Below, one piece after another: positions 1 to 9,553 of a DNA stretch of 64,000 nucleotides. The stretch is from Halobacterium rubrum. GTDB taxonomy: Archaea > Halobacteriota > Halobacteria > Halobacteriales > Halobacteriaceae. The notes beneath the pieces are model-generated. The model did no database searches, was not told where the DNA came from, and worked only from the letters and a program-made list of their open reading frames with translations. The position numbers and the translations under genes are program-made. Location: assembly GCF_021729015.1 (NCBI RefSeq), contig NZ_JAJQQZ010000003.1, positions 124,001 through 188,000 on the forward strand, given 5' to 3'. The stretch's first letter is position 1; every line of letters begins with the position of its first letter.

Positions 1-1187
1 TCGGCGACGACGTCCTCGAACGTCTCAAACACCCGGAGCGCGTCCTCGAGACGACGCTCTCCGTCGAGATGGACGACGGCACCATCGAGACGTTCAAGGC
101 GTTCCGCTCGCAGTTCAACGGCGATCGCGGCCCCTACAAGGGCGGCATCCGCTACCACCCGGGCGTCACCCGCGACGAAGTGAAGGCGCTCTCGGGCTGG
201 ATGGTGTACAAGACGTCGGTCGTCGACATCCCGTACGGCGGCGGGAAGGGCGGCATCGTCATCGACCCCAGCGAGTACTCCGAGGGCGAGCTCGAACGCA
301 TCACGCGAGCGTTCGCCGCGGAACTCCGGCCGTTCATCGGGGAGGACAAGGACGTCCCCGCGCCGGACGTCAACACCGGCCAGCGGGAGATGAACTGGAT
401 CAAAGACACCTACGAGACCCTCGAGAACACCACCGCGCCCGGCGTCATCACGGGGAAGGCCCTCGAGAACGGCGGGAGTGAGGGTCGCGTGGAGGCGACC
501 GGCCGCTCGACCATGTTCGCCGCTCGCGAGATCTTCGACTACCTCGACCGCGACCTCGAGGGCGCCACCGTCGCCGTCCAGGGCTACGGGAACGCCGGCA
601 GCGTGGCCGCGAAGCTCATCGACGACCAGGGCGCCGACGTCGTCGCCGTCTCAGACTCCTCGGGCGCCATCCACAACCCCGACGGCTTCGACACGCGCGC
701 GGTCAAGGACTTCAAGAACGAGACCGGCAGCGTCACCGGCTACGACGAAGCCACCGAGGAGTTCTCGAACGGCGACCTCCTCACGATGGACGTCGACCTC
801 CTCGTCCCCGCGGCCCTCGAGAACGCCGTCGACGAGGACCTCGCTCGCGACGTCGAGGCCGACGTCGTCGTCGAGGCCGCCAACGGCCCGCTCACGCCGG
901 ACGCCGACGACGTGCTCACCGAGCGCGGCGTCACCGTCGTCCCGGACATCCTCGCGAACGCCGGCGGCGTCACCGTCTCGTACTTCGAGTGGGTGCAGAA
1001 CCGCCAGCGCTTCCAGTGGACCGAGGAACGCGTCAACGAGGAACTGGAGGCCGTCATCACCGACGCCTTCGACGCGATGACCGACGCCCACGAGGACGCC
1101 GGCACGCCGAACCTCCGCACCGCCGCCTACGTCGTCGCCGTCCAGCGCGTCGTCGACGCCTACGACGGCAGCGGTAGCTGGCCGTAG
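1..1187 (+). CDS. gdhA: Glutamate dehydrogenase (Glu/Leu/Phe/Val family), 5' end cut off by the window
   Basis: This is an NAD(P)-dependent glutamate dehydrogenase that interconverts glutamate and 2-oxoglutarate plus ammonia in the cytoplasm. The frame is open from base 3, before the first in-frame ATG at 69, so the true start lies upstream of the window. The visible part has the substrate-site segment [12 protein letters not shown], the GGGKGG loop with the catalytic lysine (codon 246-248), and the Rossmann dinucleotide motif GYGNAG near 582-600. The C-terminal half is complete and ends at a TAG. The family is certain. The coenzyme preference and the paralogue (haloarchaea often carry several) cannot be decided here. 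Confidence 0.95.
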   Translation, partial: GDDVLERLKHPERVLETTLSVEMDDGTIETFKAFRSQFNGDRGPYKGGIRYHPGVTRDEVKALSGWMVYKTSVVDIPYGGGKGGIVIDPSEYSEGELERITRAFAAELRPFIGEDKDVPAPDVNTGQREMNWIKDTYETLENTTAPGVITGKALENGGSEGRVEATGRSTMFAAREIFDYLDRDLEGATVAVQGYGNAGSVAAKLIDDQGADVVAVSDSSGAIHNPDGFDTRAVKDFKNETGSVTGYDEATEEFSNGDLLTMDVDLLVPAALENAVDEDLARDVEADVVVEAANGPLTPDADDVLTERGVTVVPDILANAGGVTVSYFEWVQNRQRFQWTEERVNEELEAVITDAFDAMTDAHEDAGTPNLRTAAYVVAVQRVVDAYDGSGSWP

Positions 1188-1220
1188 CGACTCGGCGACG
1201 ACCCCCAGCGCCGGACCACC

Positions 1221-1231
1221 GACGTTTTTAC
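1221..1231 (+). terminator. T-tract after gdhA
   Basis: A run of five T at 1225-1229 lies about 40 bases after the gdhA stop in otherwise GC-rich sequence. Archaeal RNA polymerase commonly terminates at T-rich tracts. It could instead be a TATA-like element, but no start codon follows at a suitable distance. Confidence 0.35.
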
Positions 1232-1313
1232 TGATACTCACCGGTCTCCAGCGGCCGCTCCGCTCACTGGCGCCAAAACACCACTGCAGAACAGGCGGGG
1301 CCGAGCGAGCCAG

Positions 1314-2486
1314 CTACAGGTAGCCGGCGTCGACGAGCCGCTCGACGGCTTCTTCGAGCCGCTCGGTGCTGGCGGCGTAGGAGAGCCGCGCGTAGCCGGG
1401 GGCGCCGAACGCCGACCCGGGGACGGTAGCGACGTGGGCGTCTTTCAGCGCCTCCTGGCACCACTCCTGGTCGTCGTCGGCGACCGGGAGCATCAGGTAG
1501 AACGCGCCGTCGGGGGTCGAGACGTCCTTGCCGTGCTCGGCGAACAGGTCGACGAGCAGGTCGCGTCGCGACTCGAAGGCGTCGACCATCTCGTCGATTG
1601 CGTCGTCAGTGTGCTGGATCGCTTCGACGCCCGCGCGCTGCACGAAGTTCGCCGCCGACGAGACCGAGTGCGACTGCACTTTCCCGGCCTGACTCACGAT
1701 CTCCTCGGGCGCGGCGAGGTAGCCGAGCCGCCAGCCCGTCATCGAGTACGCCTTCGAGAACCCGTTGACGGTGACCGTGCGCTCGAACATGCCGTCGAGG
1801 CCGGCGAGGCTGACGTGCTCGGGGCCGTAGTTGATGTGCTGGTAGATCTCGTCGGAGATGACCGTGACGTCGTGGTCGACGGCGAGGTCGCGGACGCCCT
1901 CCATCGCGGCCCGCGAGTACACCGCACCCGTGGGGTTGCTCGGGGAGTTCACGACCAGCAGCTCGGTGTCGTCCGAGACGGCCTCGGCGAGGTCGTCGAG
2001 CGCGGGCTCGAGCTGGAAGTCGTGGGGGGCGAGGTCGACGCGGTTCAGCTCGCCGCCTGCGAGCTTCGCCATCGCCTCGTAGGACACCCACGCCGGGTCA
2101 AGGAGGACAACCTCGTCGCCTGCGCGGGACGACGTCCCGCGGCCCGACGGGCCGACGACCGTCTGGAACGTCTCGTACAGCGCCTGCTTCGCGCCCGGCG
2201 TCACGATGACGTTGTCCGCCTCGTAGCCGAGGCCGTCGCCCTGCAGCTTCTCGGCGATGGCGTCCCGGAGTTCGGGGACGCCGTTCGACGGCGCGTAGCC
2301 GGTGTGGCCGGCGTCCATCGCCGCCTTCCCGGCTTCCACGATGTTCTCCGGCGTGTCGAAGTCTGGTTCGCCGACCGAGAGGTCGACGACGTCCACGCCG
2401 TCCGCTTCCAGTTCGCTCGCGAGGTTGCTAACCGCGAGGGTCGCACTCGGTTCGACGCTGGTGACTCTGTCACTGAATTCCATCAT
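1314..2486 (-). CDS. PLP-dependent class I/II aminotransferase
   Basis: This is a 390-residue fold-type I aminotransferase, most like the aspartate/alanine/aromatic aminotransferases of archaea. The SVGEPDFDTP segment lies near residues 37-46, NSPSNPTGAVY (cofactor-binding Asn and Pro) near 180-190, SDEIYQ (Asp for the pyridine nitrogen) near 211-216, and NGFSKAYSMTG with the Schiff-base lysine at about 245. A Ser/Arg/Gly-rich insert at about 113-121, before GDEVVLLDPAW, is not typical. The start ATG at 2486 overlaps the ribH stop by four bases, so the two genes form one minus-strand transcription unit. The exact amino-group donor is not determinable. Confidence 0.93.
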   Translation of the reverse strand: MMEFSDRVTSVEPSATLAVSNLASELEADGVDVVDLSVGEPDFDTPENIVEAGKAAMDAGHTGYAPSNGVPELRDAIAEKLQGDGLGYEADNVIVTPGAKQALYETFQTVVGPSGRGTSSRAGDEVVLLDPAWVSYEAMAKLAGGELNRVDLAPHDFQLEPALDDLAEAVSDDTELLVVNSPSNPTGAVYSRAAMEGVRDLAVDHDVTVISDEIYQHINYGPEHVSLAGLDGMFERTVTVNGFSKAYSMTGWRLGYLAAPEEIVSQAGKVQSHSVSSAANFVQRAGVEAIQHTDDAIDEMVDAFESRRDLLVDLFAEHGKDVSTPDGAFYLMLPVADDDQEWCQEALKDAHVATVPGSAFGAPGYARLSYAASTERLEEAVERLVDAGYL

Positions 2487-2884
2487 AGTGCCTCCGTCAG
2501 ACTGACCGCGCTCTCGACTGCCTCCGCTCCCTTCTCCACACGCTCTCGGGCTTCCGCGCCGGACATCCCGGGGCCGGCGACGCCGAACGTCACCGGCGTG
2601 TCCCGGTCGAGGCTCACGTCCGTGAGCTTCTCGGCCGCCGCACTCGCGATGACCTGGTCGTGGTCCGTGTCCCCCGTGACGATGGCGCCGACGACCGCCA
2701 CGGCGTCGACGTCGTCCCGTCGGGCGAGCCGGTCGGCCGCCAGCGGCGCGTCGTACGCGCCCGGCACGTGGGTCGTCGCTACGAGTTCGGCGCCGGCGTC
2801 GGCCGCCGCGTCGCGGGCCGCCGCCTCCATCTGTTCGGTGACGCTGCGGTTGAACTCCGCAACGACCAGCCCGAGCCGTGTCAT
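2483..2884 (-). CDS. ribH: 6,7-dimethyl-8-ribityllumazine synthase
   Basis: This enzyme condenses 5-amino-6-ribitylaminouracil with 3,4-dihydroxybutanone phosphate, the penultimate step of riboflavin synthesis. The protein is 133 residues, shorter than most bacterial RibH but usual for archaeal forms. It shows the N-terminal VVAEFNRSVT segment, the HVPGAYDAPLAA substrate loop and the GAIVTGDTDHDQVI phosphate-binding region with the catalytic histidine. It is the first gene of a two-gene unit with the aminotransferase; the ATGA overlap suggests translational coupling. Why riboflavin synthesis is paired with an aminotransferase is not evident. Confidence 0.92.
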   Translation of the reverse strand: MTRLGLVVAEFNRSVTEQMEAAARDAAADAGAELVATTHVPGAYDAPLAADRLARRDDVDAVAVVGAIVTGDTDHDQVIASAAAEKLTDVSLDRDTPVTFGVAGPGMSGAEARERVEKGAEAVESAVSLTEAL

Positions 2885-2981
2885 ACCAGACCCGTCACCG
2901 GGCGGCGACTAATGCCTACCGTTCCCGCCGCCACGGCGACACGGAAAACTTGTATGCACCCCGTTCCCTTGCACGGACGAT

Positions 2982-4703
2982 ATGGACTCGACGGGCCGTC
3001 GCCGCCGCCGCGTCGTCGCTGCCGCCCTCGCCGTCGTCGTCGCCGCCGCACTCGCCCTCCGGTTCGTCGGCCTCGGCGACCGGGTGTTCCACTGGGACGA
3101 GGCCCGCGTCGGCTACTGGATTCTCCAGTACCGGGCGACCGGCGAGTGGGAGTACCGGGCGTTCGTCCACGGGCCGTTCCTCTTCCACGTGAACGAGGCG
3201 CTGTTCGGCGTGTTCGGGAACTCGGACGCCGCCGCTCGCGCCCCGGTCGCGCTCGTGGGCGGGCTGCTCCCGGGCGTCGCGTGGCTGTTCCGCACCCGAC
3301 TGGACGACACCGAAGTGCTCGCGCTCGCGGGGATACTCGCGCTCAATCCCGTGCTCGTCTACTACTCGCGGTTCATGCGCAACGACGTGCTCGTCGCGGC
3401 GTTCAGCCTCGCCGCGCTCGGGTTCGCCGTGCGCGCCTACGACACCGGCCGCCGCCGGAACCTGCTGGCGGCCGGCGGCATGCTCGCGCTCGCGTTCACC
3501 ACGAAGGAGAACGCGCTCGTCTACCTCGGGATGTTCGTCGGGGCGGCGGCGCTGCTGTTCGACGCCCGACTGTTCACTGCTCGCGTCGAGGGCGAGTCCT
3601 GGCGGTCGCGGACCGTCGGGTACGCGTCCTGGGCCGTCCGCGGGCTCTGGGACTGGCGGCGTACACTCGTCGGCTCGCTCGTGGTCTTTCTCGCCGTCTT
3701 CGTGGCGTTCTACGCGCCGCGGCCGGCGCTGTACGACGCGCTCGCGAACCCCACGGAGCTCCCCGCCGCGCTCGGGGCGGGCACGGTCGGCGCCGCGAAC
3801 GAACTCTGGGGCGTCTGGGGGATCAGCGGGTCGGCGAGCCGCGACCACAGCTACGTCGCGTTCCTCAGAGAGGCCGTCGCGACGATGGGGTCGGCGGCGC
3901 TCGTCGTCTGCGTGGCGGGCGTGTTCGGCTTCCTCGCCGAGCGGTACGTCGCCGACGACCCCCGCGACCTCGTGCTGTTCGCGGGCTACTGGGCGGCGGC
4001 CTCGGTCGTCGTCTACCCCGCCATCACGGACATCGCCGGCGTCTGGTCGGTGACCCACGCCGTCGTGCCGCTGACGATTCCGGCGGCCGTCGGCATCGCC
4101 CTCGTCGTCGGCAAGGGCCGGAGCGCGCTCGCGTCCGACGACCGGGTCGGCGTCGCGCTCGCGGCGGTCGTCCTGTTCGCCGTGGTCGCCCAGATGGGCG
4201 TCGTCACGGCGGAGACGTCGTTCGTGATGCCGCAGGACGACGACAACGACCTCGTGCAGTTCGGGCAGCCGGCCAGTGACATGACCGAGACGCTGGCGAC
4301 GGTGGAGTCCGTCTCGACGGCCCACGACGACGGGACGGACGTGGTGTTCTTCGGCGACCACTTCTACGTCGCTCAGGACTACGACCCCAGCGACCCTGCG
4401 AGCGTCGCGGGCACCGACTGGTTCAATCGCCTGCCGCTGAACTGGTACCTCGAGCGTGGCGGCGCCACCGTCGATTCCACCCGGACGACCACCGCCCTGA
4501 CGGCCTGCGGCGGCGACGCGGCACCCGACGGCTCCGACATCTGTGACGCGCCCGTCGTCGTCATGCGCGTCAGCCACTACGACGACCTCGCGCCGTCGCT
4601 GACCGAACGTGGCTACGAGAGCCGCACGTACGAACTCACCTCGACGAACACCGTCATCGTCGTGTTCGTCGACACCGACGCGCCCGGCTACCAGCCACAC
4701 TGA
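2982..4703 (+). CDS. agl23: Agl23-type flippase-associated membrane protein (TIGR03663-like)
   Basis: This is a 573-residue polytopic membrane protein of the ArnT/PMT-like glycosyltransferase superfamily. It matches the haloarchaeal family linked to dolichol-phosphate-glycan flipping in N-glycosylation. An Arg-rich N-terminus leads into the first membrane helix (about 10-30). The first outer loop carries the family-typical acidic motif HWDEARVGYW, and FMRNDVLVAA and TTKENALVYLG follow between helices. The C-terminal 150 residues form a soluble acidic domain. A TATA-like element (2949-2957) lies about 28 bases before the ATG, implying a nearly leaderless mRNA. No other agl genes are adjacent. 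Confidence 0.8.
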   Translation: MDSTGRRRRRVVAAALAVVVAAALALRFVGLGDRVFHWDEARVGYWILQYRATGEWEYRAFVHGPFLFHVNEALFGVFGNSDAAARAPVALVGGLLPGVAWLFRTRLDDTEVLALAGILALNPVLVYYSRFMRNDVLVAAFSLAALGFAVRAYDTGRRRNLLAAGGMLALAFTTKENALVYLGMFVGAAALLFDARLFTARVEGESWRSRTVGYASWAVRGLWDWRRTLVGSLVVFLAVFVAFYAPRPALYDALANPTELPAALGAGTVGAANELWGVWGISGSASRDHSYVAFLREAVATMGSAALVVCVAGVFGFLAERYVADDPRDLVLFAGYWAAASVVVYPAITDIAGVWSVTHAVVPLTIPAAVGIALVVGKGRSALASDDRVGVALAAVVLFAVVAQMGVVTAETSFVMPQDDDNDLVQFGQPASDMTETLATVESVSTAHDDGTDVVFFGDHFYVAQDYDPSDPASVAGTDWFNRLPLNWYLERGGATVDSTRTTTALTACGGDAAPDGSDICDAPVVVMRVSHYDDLAPSLTERGYESRTYELTSTNTVIVVFVDTDAPGYQPH

Positions 4704-4784
4704 CCCTCATTCTACACACGTTTGTGGATACTCGCCGGGACAGTTCGGCAATTCTTATGCAGGAGTAGGCGGAAGCCGGAGGTG

Positions 4785-6020
4785 ATGCAACGCGTGCCCG
4801 GTGCGACCGTCGGCGTCGTCGGCGGCGGCCAGCTCGGCCGGATGCTCGCCGAGGCCGCCAGCCCCCTCGGCGTCGACGTGGTCGCGCTCGACCCGACCCC
4901 GGACTGTCCGGCCGTCCCGCCGGCCGGCGACCAGGTCGTCGCCGACTTCGACGACCCCGACGGCGTCCGCGAGCTCGCCGAGCGGGCGGACGTCCTCACG
5001 TACGAGATCGAGCTCGCCGACCCGGACGTGCTCGCCGACGTCGCCACGGCCCACGACGTCGAGGTCCACCCGACGCCCGAGACGCTCCGGACGATTCAGG
5101 ACAAGCTCGTACAGAACCGCGCGCTGGCCGACGCCGGCGTCCCCGTCCCGGAGTTCCGCGCGGTCGACGGCGCCGACGACCTCGAGGCGGCGTTCGACGC
5201 GCTCGGCTCGCCGCTGATGCTGAAACGCCGCACCGGCGGCTACGACGGCCGCGGCAACGCCCCCGTGGACTCCGTCGCCGACGCTCGCGAGGAGTTCGGC
5301 GACGACCTCCGGAACTTCGTCGCCGAGGACCTCGTCGACTTCGAGCGCGAACTCTCCGTCATCGCCGTCCGGGGCGACGGCGAGACGGCGACGTTCCCCG
5401 TCGCGGAGAACCTCCACGAGACCGAGATTCTCCGGGAGTCCGTCGTCCCCGCGCGGACCAGTGAGACGGTCCGCGAGCGAGCGACCGAAGTGGCCGAGGA
5501 CGTCCTCGGGGCGCTCGACGGCCGGGGCGTCTTCGGCGTGGAACTGTTTGAGTGCGTGTCCCCACGGAACACGGAAGAGACGGGCGGCGGCAGCCGCGAG
5601 CACGACGGGCGCGTGCTCGTGAACGAGATCGCGCCCCGGCCGCACAACTCCGGCCACTACACCATCGAGGGCTGCCGGACGTCGCAGTTCGAGCAGTGCG
5701 CTCGCGCCGTCCTCGGCCTGCCGCTGGGGGACACGACGCTCCGCGAGCCGACCGTGATGGCGAATATCCTCGGTGAGCCGGACGCCGAGACGCGACCCGC
5801 TGTACTCGGCGGGGTCCCGAGCGCCCTCCGCGACGGCGGCGTCACGCTGCACTGGTACGGGAAACGCGAGGTCCGCCCGCTCCGGAAGATGGGCCACGTC
5901 ACTGCCGTCGGCGGGGACGACCGCGGCGACCTCCTGACCCGAGCGCGAGCAGCCCGCGACGCCGTCTCGTTCGCCGACCAGCACGACGCCGACCACGACT
6001 TCACTACCACCCAGTCATGA
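4785..6020 (+). CDS. purK: 5-(carboxyamino)imidazole ribonucleotide synthase
   Basis: PurK is an ATP-grasp enzyme that carboxylates AIR to N5-CAIR in purine synthesis. The start ATG at 4785 was chosen because GVVGGGQLGRMLAEAA (pre-ATP-grasp nucleotide motif) begins within ten residues and GGAGG-like bases immediately precede it; an upstream in-frame ATG at 4722 adds an Arg/Cys-rich leader unlike the family. ATP-grasp motifs include LKRRTGGYDGRGN and the metal-binding VNEIAPRPHNSGHYTIEG. The product is 411 residues. A TATA-like element lies at about 4750-4758. It overlaps purE by four bases. Confidence 0.94.
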   Translation: MQRVPGATVGVVGGGQLGRMLAEAASPLGVDVVALDPTPDCPAVPPAGDQVVADFDDPDGVRELAERADVLTYEIELADPDVLADVATAHDVEVHPTPETLRTIQDKLVQNRALADAGVPVPEFRAVDGADDLEAAFDALGSPLMLKRRTGGYDGRGNAPVDSVADAREEFGDDLRNFVAEDLVDFERELSVIAVRGDGETATFPVAENLHETEILRESVVPARTSETVRERATEVAEDVLGALDGRGVFGVELFECVSPRNTEETGGGSREHDGRVLVNEIAPRPHNSGHYTIEGCRTSQFEQCARAVLGLPLGDTTLREPTVMANILGEPDAETRPAVLGGVPSALRDGGVTLHWYGKREVRPLRKMGHVTAVGGDDRGDLLTRARAARDAVSFADQHDADHDFTTTQS

Positions 6021-6628
6021 CCACCGTGTCCGACCTCGTCGACCTGTTCGAAGCGGAGGCAACGCGCGACCGACCGTCCGAGGAGACCCCGGACGTCGGC
6101 GTCATCATGGGCAGCGACAGCGACCTCGACGTGATGGCCGGCGCCCACGACGCCCTCACGGACCTCGGATTCACCGAGGTCACGGACTACGACGACCCGC
6201 CAACGGGGTACTCCTTCGAGTCCTGGGTCGTGTCCGCCCACCGGACGCCGGACCTGATGTACGCCTACGCCGAGACGGCCGCCGAACGGGGACTCGACGT
6301 CATCATCGCGGGCGCCGGCGGGAAGTCCGCCGACCTCCCGAACATGACCGCGTCGCTGGCCTACCCGATTCCGGTGGTCGGCGTCCCCGTCCAGGAGAAG
6401 TCCGTCGACTCCGTCATCGGCATGCCGACCGGCGCCCCCATCACGGCCGTCGACGCCGGGAAGTCGTACAACGCCGGCCTCTCCGCCGCCCAGTTCCTCG
6501 CCACCAGCGACCCCGCCCTCGCCGACCGGCTCCGCGACCTCCACGCCGACCGCCGCGACGGCGTCGCCGACGTGTCCGAGCGCCTGCATAAACGCGGTAC
6601 CGAAGGCTTTCGGGCGGACCGAGACTGA
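6017..6628 (+). CDS. purE: N5-carboxyaminoimidazole ribonucleotide mutase
   Basis: PurE converts N5-CAIR to CAIR, the step after PurK. The core has GVIMGSDSDLDVM near residue 28, SAHRTPDLMYAYAE with the catalytic histidine, and the AGAGGKSADLPNM and MPTGAPITAV loops. At 203 residues it is longer than the usual ~165: about 25 acidic residues precede the core and about 25 charged residues (RDLHADRRDG...) follow. ATG overlaps the purK TGA, so the pair is translationally coupled. Confidence 0.94.
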   Translation: MTTVSDLVDLFEAEATRDRPSEETPDVGVIMGSDSDLDVMAGAHDALTDLGFTEVTDYDDPPTGYSFESWVVSAHRTPDLMYAYAETAAERGLDVIIAGAGGKSADLPNMTASLAYPIPVVGVPVQEKSVDSVIGMPTGAPITAVDAGKSYNAGLSAAQFLATSDPALADRLRDLHADRRDGVADVSERLHKRGTEGFRADRD

Positions 6629-6697
6629 CGACCCGGCGCCGCCCGGGCCCCGCAGGAGGCTTGAAACCCTCGAGAGCGCCGTTCTACGCCCGTAAGG

Positions 6698-6717
6698 CCA
6701 TAAATCAACGTTTATGG
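6698..6717 (+). promoter_or_regulatory. Perfect inverted repeat overlapping the nuo promoter
   Basis: CCATAAA (6698-6704) and TTTATGG (6711-6717) are exact inverted arms separated by six bases. The arms contain the only TATA-like sequences between purE and nuoA. The transcript would start about 6735-6742 with a short leader carrying GGAG about ten bases before nuoA. A protein bound here would compete with TBP, so this is a plausible operator for the whole Complex I operon. Confidence 0.5.
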
Positions 6718-6757
6718 GTGTGCGGTTCGAACCCCAGTTCGTCACGGAGATAATCCT

Positions 6758-7168
6758 ATGAATCCATGGATCGCCATCGGTATGCTGGCGCTCGTATCCG
6801 TTCTCATCCCCGTCGGGATGCTGAGCGTCTCGGCACTCATACGGCCCAGCGTACCCGAGCAGGGAAAACGAGCCACGTACGAGAGCGCGGAGGTACCGAC
6901 CGGAGACGCGCGACTCCAGTTCAACACCCAGTACTACATGGTCGCGCTGCTGTTCCTCGTCTTCGACATCGAAACCGTGCTCATCTTCCCGTGGACCGTC
7001 ATCTACCGCGACGCACTCGCGATGGAAGGCGTCGGCCTCGTCGAGGTACTCGCGCCGATGCTCGTCTTCATCGGCATCCTCGTCGTCGGCCTCGCCTGGG
7101 CCTGGCGCAAGGGCGTCGTGCAGTGGATGCGGACCCCGGCACACGAACGGAGGACCACACATGAGTAG
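6758..7168 (+). CDS. nuoA: NADH-quinone oxidoreductase-like subunit A (Complex I NuoA)
   Basis: This is a 136-residue membrane subunit with three predicted helices that belongs to the proton-channel arm of Complex I. It shows the conserved YESAEVPTGDARLQFNTQYYMVALLFLVFDIETV stretch: the Glu and Asp of the loop and the FDIE motif are hallmarks of NuoA/ND3. It opens the operon and overlaps nuoB by eight bases. A GGAG lies upstream of the ATG, suggesting a leadered start rather than a leaderless one. Confidence 0.95.
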   Translation: MNPWIAIGMLALVSVLIPVGMLSVSALIRPSVPEQGKRATYESAEVPTGDARLQFNTQYYMVALLFLVFDIETVLIFPWTVIYRDALAMEGVGLVEVLAPMLVFIGILVVGLAWAWRKGVVQWMRTPAHERRTTHE

Positions 7169-7868
7169 TGACCAACCAAGAGACAGTATCACCGGTTCGA
7201 GCGACCCGCTGACGTCGACTCGTGACGCCCGCATGGGAGAGGGCGTCGACAGTCGATTCAACTCCCGGCTCCGGGAGGCGTTCGGCTCCACGCCGTTCAT
7301 CCTCACCAAGTTCGACAAGTTCATGAACTGGGTCCGGGGGTCGAGCATGTTCATGCTGCAGTTCGGTATCGCGTGCTGCAGCATCGAGATGATGCACACG
7401 TACTCGGTCAAACACGACCTCGACCGCTTCCACGCGGGGGTGCCGCGCGCCTCGCCGCGGCAGGCGGACGTGATGATCGTCCCCGGCACCATCGTCTCGA
7501 AGTTCGCGCCGCGCATGAAGCGCGTCTACGACCAGATGCCGGAGCCGAAGTTCGTCGTGAACATGGGGAACTGTTCCACCTCCGGCGGCCCGTTCCAGGA
7601 AGGGTACAACGTCGTGAAGGGCGCCGAGGAGGTCATCCCCGTGGACATCCACATCCCGGGCTGCCCGCCGCGGCCCGAGGCGCTCGTCTACGGCGTCGCG
7701 AAGCTCCAGGAACGCATCGCGAACGGCGAGACCTCGCCGGTCACGGTCAAACCCTACGAGCTCGAGGAGTTCGGCGACCTCGACCGGGACGAGATCGTCG
7801 ACAAGCTCGCCGATGACATCGACGAGGAGACCCTCGTCATGCGGTACAACTGGGCTGATTCGCCATGA
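7161..7868 (+). CDS. nuoB: Complex I subunit B (NuoB, cluster N2 carrier)
   Basis: NuoB carries the terminal [4Fe-4S] cluster N2 that reduces quinone. All four ligands are visible: the tandem Cys in GIACCSIEMMH, the Cys of GNCSTSGGPF, and the Cys of GCPPRPEAL. The protein is 235 residues with an acidic haloarchaeal N-terminal extension of about 35 residues and an acidic C-terminus. The last four bases overlap the nuoCD start. Confidence 0.96.
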   Translation: MSSDQPRDSITGSSDPLTSTRDARMGEGVDSRFNSRLREAFGSTPFILTKFDKFMNWVRGSSMFMLQFGIACCSIEMMHTYSVKHDLDRFHAGVPRASPRQADVMIVPGTIVSKFAPRMKRVYDQMPEPKFVVNMGNCSTSGGPFQEGYNVVKGAEEVIPVDIHIPGCPPRPEALVYGVAKLQERIANGETSPVTVKPYELEEFGDLDRDEIVDKLADDIDEETLVMRYNWADSP

Positions 7869-9553
7869 GCACGCAGAAAGAAGAAGAAACGGAGGGCGCC
7901 GACGCGCCGGTCGCGGCGACCGAAGCGGGCGCCGACGGCGACGCGCTCGAGGCGCTCGTCTCCGAGCACGTCCTCGAACGCGAGGACCACCTGAACGCGC
8001 CCGGGTTCGTCATCCGTGCAGACGCCGTCCAGGACGTCCTCTCGACGTTCAAGGAGGAGGCCGGCTTCGACCACCTCTCCTGTGTCACGGCCGAAGAGCA
8101 CGAGGACCGCTTCGAGAGCATCTACCACCTCCGGAAGTACGACGACCCGACCCAGGAGGTGTCGGTCATCGTCCCGACGAGCCGCGAGGAACCCGTCAGC
8201 GAGACGGCCGAACCGGTCTTCCGTACCGCCGACTGGCACGAACGGGAGGCCCACGACCTCGTCGGCGTCGAGTACGACGACCACCCGAACCTCGAACGCA
8301 TCCTGCTGCCCGACACCTGGCAGGGCCACCCGCTGGGGCTGGACTACAACCAGGACAAGCCCCAGATTGTCACCTTCGAGGAGAACAAGAACCCCCTCGA
8401 AGACCACGAGCGGGCCGCCGGCGACTCGGACACGATGTTCCTGAACATCGGCCCGCACCACCCGGCGACCCACGGCGTGCTGCACGTCGAGACGGTCCTC
8501 GACGGTGAGCAGGTCGCGGACGTCAACCCCGACATCGGCTACCTCCACCGCTGCGAGGAGCAGATGGCGCAGAACGGCACGTACCGCCACCAGATCATGC
8601 CCTACCCGGACCGCTGGGACTACGGCCCGGGCGGCATCATCAACGAGTGGGCGTACGCCCGCGCGGCCGAGGACCTCGCGGACATCGAGGTCCCAGAGTA
8701 CGCGCAGGTGCTGCGGACGATGGGCTCGGAGCTGTGCCGCATCGCGTGTCACATGCTCGCCCTCGGGACGTTCTGTCTGGACATCTACGGCGACTTCACC
8801 GCTATCTTCATGTACGCGATGCGGGACCGCGAGGTCGTCCAGAAGCTCCTCGAGGACCTCACCGGCCAGCGGATGATGTTCAACTACCTCCGCCTGGGCG
8901 GCGTCGTCTGGGACGTCCCGGAGCCCCGCGAGGAGTTCTTCGAGAACGTCCGGGACTTCCTCGACGAGCTCCCGGAGCGCCTCGACGAGTACCACGACCT
9001 CATCACGGGCAACGAGATCTTCCAGGCCCGCACCATCGACACCGGCGTCCTCGACGCCGAGACGGCCAAGAACTACGGCGTCACCGGGCCGGTGGCTCGC
9101 GGGTCGGGCGTCGACTACGACGTCCGCCGCGACGACCCGTACGGCTACTACGAGGAGCTGGACTGGGACGTCGTCACCGAGGACGGCGGCGACAACTACT
9201 CGCGGCTCCTCGTCCGGATGCGGGAGGTCGAGCAGTCCGCGCGCATCATCGAGCAGTGCATCGACCTGCTCGAGGACTGGCCGGAAGACGAGCGCAACAT
9301 CCAGGCCAACGTCCCGCGCACGCTCAAGCCCGAAGCCGGCAAAGAGACGTACAAGACCGTCGAGGGCGCGAAGGGCGAACTCGGCATCTACATCCGCGCT
9401 GACGGCACGGAGAAGCCCGGCCGCTTCAAGATCCGGAGTCCGTGCTTCTCGAACCTCTCCGCGCTCAAGGAGATGTCCACCGGGGAGTACATCCCGGACC
9501 TCGTCGCGACGCTGGGCAGCCTCGACGTGATTCTCGGGGAGGTGGACCGATAG
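7865..9553 (+). CDS. nuoCD: Fused Complex I subunits C and D
   Basis: The N-terminal ~185 residues are the NuoC (30 kDa) domain (ADWHEREAHDLVGVEYDDHPNLERILL) and the remainder is NuoD (49 kDa). The NuoD quinone-pocket histidine motif is present as NIGPHHPATHGVLH, followed by GYLHRCEEQMAQN. An extended acidic N-terminus is typical of halophiles. At 562 residues it matches a C-D fusion. It couples electron transfer from N2 to the quinone site. The TAG stop abuts the nuoH ATG directly. Confidence 0.96.
   Translation: MSTQKEEETEGADAPVAATEAGADGDALEALVSEHVLEREDHLNAPGFVIRADAVQDVLSTFKEEAGFDHLSCVTAEEHEDRFESIYHLRKYDDPTQEVSVIVPTSREEPVSETAEPVFRTADWHEREAHDLVGVEYDDHPNLERILLPDTWQGHPLGLDYNQDKPQIVTFEENKNPLEDHERAAGDSDTMFLNIGPHHPATHGVLHVETVLDGEQVADVNPDIGYLHRCEEQMAQNGTYRHQIMPYPDRWDYGPGGIINEWAYARAAEDLADIEVPEYAQVLRTMGSELCRIACHMLALGTFCLDIYGDFTAIFMYAMRDREVVQKLLEDLTGQRMMFNYLRLGGVVWDVPEPREEFFENVRDFLDELPERLDEYHDLITGNEIFQARTIDTGVLDAETAKNYGVTGPVARGSGVDYDVRRDDPYGYYEELDWDVVTEDGGDNYSRLLVRMREVEQSARIIEQCIDLLEDWPEDERNIQANVPRTLKPEAGKETYKTVEGAKGELGIYIRADGTEKPGRFKIRSPCFSNLSALKEMSTGEYIPDLVATLGSLDVILGEVDR

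Noticed and set aside
1264-1464. Arg-rich minus-strand frame between gdhA and the aminotransferase gene
   Set aside because: It overlaps the aminotransferase 3' end in a different frame and has no recognisable protein features.
6722-6747. T-arm-like sequence GGTTCGAACCC before nuoA, suggesting a tRNA 3' end
   Set aside because: Only four of five T-stem pairs form and no matching acceptor, D or anticodon arms occur at tRNA distance upstream. It is more likely chance in the nuo leader.
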